In this document: in pieces, positions 5,585 through 8,873 of the stretch
Numbering within the stretch: position 1 is the stretch's first letter
How the letters are laid out: every line of letters starts with the position of its first letter
Notes under the pieces: generated by a model
What the model was told of the DNA's origin: nothing
Seen by the model: the letters and a program-made list of their open reading frames with translations, nothing else
Database searches by the model: none
NCBI GenBank assembly: GCA_024762755.1
Contig: JANTGX010000080.1
Coordinates: 1 to 8,873, forward strand
DNA length: 8,873 nucleotides
Reading direction: 5' to 3'
DNA from: Gammaproteobacteria bacterium
GTDB lineage: Bacteria; Pseudomonadota; Gammaproteobacteria; SZUA-152
Translations under genes and position numbers: made by a program

Positions 5585-6610
5585 TCAGCGCAGATTCGCC
5601 CCGTGCAGACCGAGGTCGTCGCCGATGGCCCGCGCCGAGGCCACGCCGATACGTTCGGCGAAACGCTCCAGCAGATCGGGGCGGTTGGTGTAGTCGACGA
5701 TCTCCTTCGCCTTGATGATCTCCCGCGCCACGTAGCTGCTGCTGCCAAGGCCGTCCACCAGCCCCAGCTTGACGCCCTCTTCGCCGTCCCAGAACAGGCC
5801 GCTGAAGAGACGCGGATCGTCCGCCAGGCGGTCGCCACGTCCGGCCTTCACGGCGTCGATGAACTGGCGGTGGATACCATCGAGCAAGCCCTGCACGTGG
5901 GCCACTTCGTCCGGCTTGAGGGGTGAGAAGGGATCGAGGATGCCCTTGTGCTTACCGGCGGTCATCAGACGCCGCTCGACCCCCAGCTTCTTCAGGGTGT
6001 CGACGAAGCCGAAGCCGTCCATGAGCACGCCGATAGAGCCGACGATGCTCGCCTGGTTGGCGTAGATCTCATCGGCGGCGGCGGCGATGTAGTAGCCGCC
6101 GGAGGCGCAGATGTCCGTCACCACGGCATAGAGCTTCTTCTCCGGATATTTCTTGCGCAGGCGCTTGATCTCGTCGTAGACATAGCCCGCCTGCACCGGG
6201 CTGCCGCCGGGGCTGTTGATGCGCAGGATGATGCCCTTGGCATTCTTCGCCTCGAAGGCCCTGCGCAGGCTGCCCACCAGGTTGTCGGCATTGGCCGGGG
6301 TGTTGCTGGCGATGACGCCGTCGAGCTCCACCAGGGCGGTGTGCTCGCCGTGCACGATGGGCGTGGCTCCCCATTGGCCAGGCAGGACGAAGAAGATGGC
6401 AAATAGATAGATGAAGAACAACAGCTTGAAGAAGATCCCCCAGCGGCGCGCGCGGCGCTGCTCGTTGAGGGAGGCAAAGGCCAGGCGGTTGATCACATCC
6501 CGCTCCCAGTCGGCCCCCTTGCCGGCCTCCGCGCCGGGAGTCTCTTTCGCCGGCTCGACGGCCGGGCCGCTGGTCCAGGCATCACCTGGCTCGTCGCGTG
6601 AGTCGCTCAT
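5585..6610 (-). CDS. sppA: Signal peptide peptidase SppA-type protease (S49 family)
   Basis: Membrane-anchored Ser/Lys protease that degrades cleaved signal peptides and other membrane fragments. It has 341 residues, the short single-domain form, unlike the duplicated E. coli SppA of about 618. Residues 1-56 are a hydrophilic, presumably cytoplasmic tail. Residues 57-77 (WGIFF...VLPG) form one transmembrane helix. The S49 domain follows: GVIASN (98-103), INSPGGSP (131-138), the nucleophile Ser170 in CASGGYYIAAAADEIYA (168-184), and SIVGSIGV (188-195). The general base is Lys222 in AGKHKGILDPF, spaced 52 residues from Ser170 as in Bacillus subtilis SppA (147/199). VDGLG (285-289) lies near the end of the fold. 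AGGAG five bases upstream of ATG 6610 supports the start. It is third in the rluC-HAD-sppA operon, 33 bp after the HAD gene, and ends at a hairpin terminator. Confidence 0.93.
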   Translation of the reverse strand: MSDSRDEPGDAWTSGPAVEPAKETPGAEAGKGADWERDVINRLAFASLNEQRRARRWGIFFKLLFFIYLFAIFFVLPGQWGATPIVHGEHTALVELDGVIASNTPANADNLVGSLRRAFEAKNAKGIILRINSPGGSPVQAGYVYDEIKRLRKKYPEKKLYAVVTDICASGGYYIAAAADEIYANQASIVGSIGVLMDGFGFVDTLKKLGVERRLMTAGKHKGILDPFSPLKPDEVAHVQGLLDGIHRQFIDAVKAGRGDRLADDPRLFSGLFWDGEEGVKLGLVDGLGSSSYVAREIIKAKEIVDYTNRPDLLERFAERIGVASARAIGDDLGLHGANLR

Positions 6611-6643
6611 AGTCGCTCCTGCCGCTGTGAAGGGGTGCCCATG

Positions 6644-7324
6644 CTAGTGGCTCTCCATTGGGTTGTCATCCCGCGCGGCCGCCGCCAGCCAGGCCGGCAA
6701 TTCGCGGATGTCGTCGAGCACGCCGGCCGGGGCGTGTCGCTGCAGGCGATCCACGGCATGCACGCCGTAGCTGACGGCGAGGGGCGTGGCACCCGCATGA
6801 CGCGCCATCTCCAGGTCGTATTCCGTGTCGCCGATCATCAGGGTGTCTGCCGGCTCCACACCACAGAAATCCATGACCTCGTGCAGCATCTGTGGGTGGG
6901 GCTTGGAGCGGGTCTCGTCGGCGCTGCGCGTGACTGTGAAGAAGGGGCGGAAGCCGGTACTGTCGAGCACCCGGTCCAGTCCGCCGCGTCCCTTGCCGGT
7001 GGCCACGGCGAGCAGGTAGCCCTGGCTCTCCAATTGACGCAATACCGCCTCGGCCCCGGCAAAGGGCTGGCAGGGATCCTCGGCGAGAAAGTGATAGCGG
7101 TAGCGATCCTTCATCCGTTCCCGGTGCGGGGCCTCGAGCGTCGGGTACAACTGCTCGATGGCCTCCTTCAGGCCCAGGCCGATGACCTCGCGCAGACGGC
7201 TGGGAGGCAGTTCCGGTAGGGACAACTCCTCGATGGCGCGTTGCATACTGGCCACGATATGCGCCTCGGAATCCATCACCGTGCCATCCCAGTCGAATAC
7301 CAGGAGTTCGAAGGGCCGACTCAT
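6644..7324 (-). CDS. HAD-family phosphatase, phosphoglycolate phosphatase-like
   Basis: Subclass IA haloacid-dehalogenase phosphohydrolase, 226 residues. The four HAD motifs are complete: motif I DWDGT (11-15, nucleophile Asp11 and acid/base Asp13), motif II Thr109 in AVATGKGRGGL, motif III Lys141 in SKPHPQML, and motif IV GDTEYD (165-170). A helical cap (about 16-85) sits between motif I and the core. The form is that of Gph/PgpB-like phosphatases, so 2-phosphoglycolate is a plausible substrate, but HAD substrate choice cannot be read reliably from sequence. Its ATG overlaps the rluC TGA as ATGA, and GGAGG lies 7 bases upstream (7332-7336), so translation is likely coupled to rluC. A homologous gene lies between rluC and sppA in Pseudomonas as I recall. 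In a CO2-fixing host it could serve as a photorespiratory-type scavenger (CbbZ-like role); that is inference from context. Confidence 0.92.
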   Translation of the reverse strand: MSRPFELLVFDWDGTVMDSEAHIVASMQRAIEELSLPELPPSRLREVIGLGLKEAIEQLYPTLEAPHRERMKDRYRYHFLAEDPCQPFAGAEAVLRQLESQGYLLAVATGKGRGGLDRVLDSTGFRPFFTVTRSADETRSKPHPQMLHEVMDFCGVEPADTLMIGDTEYDLEMARHAGATPLAVSYGVHAVDRLQRHAPAGVLDDIRELPAWLAAAARDDNPMESH

Positions 7325-8292
7325 GACTTGGCCTCCAGGCGGGCCAACACCGCCTCCAGTTCGACCCCCAGGGGGGCCTCCACGGTGGTCGCTGCCTGCC
7401 CTTCCAGCTGAAAACGCAGCGAACGGGCGTGCAGAAACAGCCGGCGCAGACCGAGCCCGCGCATCTGCCGGTCGAAGAGGGCGTCACCGTATTTGTCATC
7501 ACCGGCGATGGGATGGCCCAGGTGGGCGGCGTGGACGCGGATCTGATGCGTGCGACCGGTCATCAGCTCGACCTCCATCAGGCTGGCGTCGGCGAACACC
7601 GTCAGGGGGCGAAAGACGCTCAGGGAGGCCTTGCCCTCCTCCGCATCGACGACCACCACCCGCTCACCGGAACGTAGGGTGTTCTTGCGCAGCGGGACAT
7701 CCACGCGACGGGCGCCGCCCTGCCAACGTCCCTTCACCAACGCCAGGTAGCGCTTATGCATGCCGTCGCCGCGCAGCAGGCCGTGGAATTCGCGCAACAC
7801 GCTGCGCCGCTTGGCGACCACCAGGCAGCCGGAGGTATCGCGATCCAGACGGTGCACCAGTTCCAGGAAGGGGGCCTCTGGCCGCAGGGCACGCAGGGCC
7901 TCGATGACCCCGTAGATCAGACCACTACCGCCATGCACGGCGATGCCGGACGGCTTGTTCAACACCAGGTAGCCCTTCTCCTCGACAAGGATGCTGTCCT
8001 CAATGCGCCGCAGCACCGCCTCGCCGGGTCGCACCACGTCACCGGCCTGCGCCGTGCGCACAGGCGGGATACGCACGGAGTCACCCGTCGACAGCCGATA
8101 GGTGGCCTTCACCCGGCCTTTGTTGACGCGCACCTCACCCTTGCGCAGCATGCGATAGATGCGCGTGCGCGGCACTCCCTTGAGGGTGGCGAGGAGGAAG
8201 TTGTCGATACGCTGACCGGCGCGCTCGTGATCGATATCCACGCAATAGGCGCGTGATAACAGAGAGGAATGCGTCGGAGAATTCTGTGTCAT
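7321..8292 (-). CDS. rluC: 23S rRNA pseudouridine synthase RluC
   Basis: Converts uridines 955, 2504 and 2580 (E. coli numbering) of 23S rRNA to pseudouridine. The 323 residues carry an N-terminal S4 RNA-binding domain (AGQRIDNFL 25-33, RIYRMLRKGEVRVNKGRVK 44-62) followed by a RluA-type catalytic domain. That domain has YLVLNKPSGIAVHGG (108-122), the catalytic Asp150 in HRLDRDTSG (147-155), MTGRTHQIRVH (244-254) and IAGDDKYG (262-269). The match to E. coli RluC (AGQRIDNFL, RKGEVRVNK, RIPPVR) is close and favours RluC over RluA or RluD. The ATG at 8292 is preferred; a GTG at 8316 would add eight residues. Neither has a clear Shine-Dalgarno sequence. It is the first gene of the operon with the HAD phosphatase and sppA. 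The rne gene, usually divergent from rluC, would lie beyond the right edge and is not visible here. Confidence 0.96.
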   Translation of the reverse strand: MTQNSPTHSSLLSRAYCVDIDHERAGQRIDNFLLATLKGVPRTRIYRMLRKGEVRVNKGRVKATYRLSTGDSVRIPPVRTAQAGDVVRPGEAVLRRIEDSILVEEKGYLVLNKPSGIAVHGGSGLIYGVIEALRALRPEAPFLELVHRLDRDTSGCLVVAKRRSVLREFHGLLRGDGMHKRYLALVKGRWQGGARRVDVPLRKNTLRSGERVVVVDAEEGKASLSVFRPLTVFADASLMEVELMTGRTHQIRVHAAHLGHPIAGDDKYGDALFDRQMRGLGLRRLFLHARSLRFQLEGQAATTVEAPLGVELEAVLARLEAKS

Positions 8293-8298
8293 TCGCGA

Positions 8299-8307
8299 AT
8301 GATACCA
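8299..8307 (-). promoter_or_regulatory. Extended -10 promoter immediately upstream of rluC
   Basis: On the minus strand TGGTATCAT gives TGn plus TATCAT, a 5-of-6 match to TATAAT. No -35 is evident 17 bp upstream. Transcription would start about 7 bases downstream, at or within a base or two of the rluC ATG (8292), making a leaderless mRNA. This would fit the absence of a ribosome site. It overlaps a 14-bp perfect palindrome (8289-8302). Confidence 0.35.
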
Positions 8308-8424
8308 TTGCCCCACCGAATCGGCGCCGCCCTTGCGATAGGTGAAAAGGCGAGACCAACGGTGCTTGAGATGCGCACACCCTCGTCACAAACTCGGTCA
8401 AGAATCTCCGTTGCCGATGATTGC

Positions 8425-8454
8425 GTCATAACCAAGCGAATCAACACAAGTCAA
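8425..8454 (-). promoter_or_regulatory. Candidate upstream sigma-70 promoter for rluC
   Basis: On the minus strand TTGACT (8449-8454, 5 of 6) and TATGAC (8425-8430, 4 of 6) are 18 bp apart. Transcription from here would give rluC a leader of about 125 nt. It is an alternative to, or companion of, the extended -10 at the start codon. Confidence 0.3.
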
Positions 8455-8507
8455 ACAGCCAAAAACAGTGGCGTGTCACTGCTGTCCCATACACTTCACT
8501 TCGTCAG

Positions 8508-8524
8508 GCCGGACTCGTTCCGGC
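8508..8524. repeat. Short inverted repeat
   Basis: GCCGGA (8508-8513) and TCCGGC (8519-8524) form a perfect 6-bp stem with a 5-nt loop. It has the same loop length and a similar TCCGG core as the element at 8574-8594, so the two may be relatives. No T-run follows. Confidence 0.4.
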
Positions 8525-8573
8525 ATCCCACCAGTGCTTGAACCAAAACTAGGCGCTCTAAGGCGACCACTGG

Positions 8574-8594
8574 ATTCCGGGACAAGCCCGGAAT
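8574..8594. repeat. Palindromic element, REP-like
   Basis: ATTCCGGG (8574-8581) and CCCGGAAT (8587-8594) form a perfect 8-bp stem around ACAAG. The flanks TGG and GCC give the TGGATTCC...GGAATG layout of the short dispersed palindromes common between genes in many proteobacterial genomes. Only one clear copy is in this window, so dispersal in the genome is inferred. Confidence 0.55.
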
Positions 8595-8602
8595 GCCCAA
8601 AT

Positions 8603-8686
8603 CGCTTCACGGGGCAGGCTCTACCCAAAACGCTTCACGGGGCAGGCTCTATCCAAAACGCTCGCGAAGCAGGCTCTGACGGAAAG
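8603..8686. repeat. Three-unit 28-bp tandem repeat
   Basis: Unit 1 (8603-8630) and unit 2 (8631-8658) share 27 of 28 bases: CGCTTCACGGGGCAGGCTCT followed by AYCCAAAA. Unit 3 (8659-8686) is diverged, with a 1-bp deletion, but keeps CGCT and GCAGGCTCT. Each unit is rich in potential stem-forming GC blocks and the array directly follows the palindromic element at 8574-8594. No function can be read from the sequence. It is too short and lacks the spacer structure of a CRISPR array. Confidence 0.75.
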
Positions 8687-8858
8687 CGGTTGCAGGGATT
8701 CCTGTGTCGAAGCTGCTCGATCATGCGGCTTGGCCCACTGCTTGCGGGTGTGAAGAACAGCGGCAACCCGTATATGTGACAGCAGTGAGAGTGTGTAGTA
8801 AACCCAACACAACAATCTCACTTGAATCCGGAAACAATAAAAGAACATTTACGAAATC

Positions 8859-8872
8859 GATATTGCAATATC
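8859..8872. promoter_or_regulatory. 14-bp perfect AT-rich palindrome at the right edge
   Basis: GATATTGCAATATC is identical to its reverse complement. It sits in the AT-rich end of the window about 30 bp downstream of TTGAATCCGG, and could be an operator or part of a promoter for a gene beyond the edge. At 14 bp, such a palindrome can also occur by chance. Confidence 0.3.
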
Positions 8873-8873
8873 T

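Larger units (their letters stand above)
8293..8873. other. Non-coding region upstream of rluC
   Basis: No open frame here has a recognisable product, a ribosome site or family-like composition; the two longest (8468-8779 plus, 8621-8848 minus) run through the tandem repeats. The region holds candidate rluC promoters at its left. Hairpins follow at 8466-8481 (CAGTG/CACTG) and 8508-8524, then a palindromic element at 8574-8594 and a three-unit repeat at 8603-8686. The AT content is clearly higher after about 8770. In related genomes the divergent rne gene with its long regulatory leader is expected on this side, so part of this could be the rne promoter or leader. Its coding start is not in the window, so this remains inference. 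Confidence 0.5.

Noticed and set aside
8603..8686. CRISPR array
   Set aside because: The units are directly abutting with no unique spacers, only three copies exist, and no cas genes are visible.
8468..8779. 103-codon plus-strand frame
   Set aside because: It includes the palindrome and all three tandem repeat units and has no recognisable domain or ribosome site.
8621..8848. 75-codon minus-strand frame starting MFFYCFRIQ
   Set aside because: It runs through the tandem repeats, has no ribosome site, and its hydrophobic start is explained by AT-rich DNA.

Overview
The window is GC-rich, densely coding DNA from a gammaproteobacterium, and the genes suggest an autotroph. HrpA, MazG, YceF, an SppA-type protease, RluC and a small HAD phosphatase all resemble their gammaproteobacterial forms. 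The presence of a Calvin-cycle-type (class I) phosphoribulokinase points to a CO2-fixing sulfur or phototrophic lineage such as the Chromatiales. The exact taxon cannot be read from the sequence. I see no rRNA or tRNA genes, CRISPR array, transposase or phage genes.

Layout from left to right. Positions 1-2418 (minus) hold the N-terminal 806 codons of the DEAH-box RNA helicase hrpA, cut by the left edge. Just upstream on the same strand is mazG (2495-3292), and the two are probably co-transcribed. A 195-bp gap with three successive hairpins follows, then a gene for a small predicted exported protein (3488-3760, minus). A divergent promoter region of about 130 bp separates it from yceF (Maf family, 3894-4496, plus). 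yceF converges on and overlaps by 7 bp the phosphoribulokinase gene prk (4490-5431, minus). Upstream of prk, past a strong hairpin terminator, is a tight minus-strand operon: rluC (7321-8292), a HAD phosphatase of phosphoglycolate-phosphatase type (6644-7324, overlapping rluC by 4 bp), and sppA (5585-6610). Positions 8293-8873 carry no convincing gene. They hold several hairpins, a three-unit 28-bp tandem repeat, and an AT-rich right end with a 14-bp palindrome.

The order rluC - HAD phosphatase - sppA - maf/yceF is, from memory, a common gammaproteobacterial block next to rne, continuing into yceD-rpmF. Here the block is interrupted: prk sits directly after sppA, and yceF is turned around and followed by mazG-hrpA instead of yceD-rpmF. 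The prk gene is therefore probably a lineage-specific insertion or a rearrangement breakpoint. A possible functional link is that the HAD phosphatase could clear 2-phosphoglycolate made by RuBisCO while PRK feeds RuBisCO.

The most unusual single item is the phosphoribulokinase. It has an insertion of about 26 highly charged residues between the EGLHGG and NLEWIQKIHRD motifs, and it carries Arg at the position of the classical His45. The other recognised active-site residues are retained.
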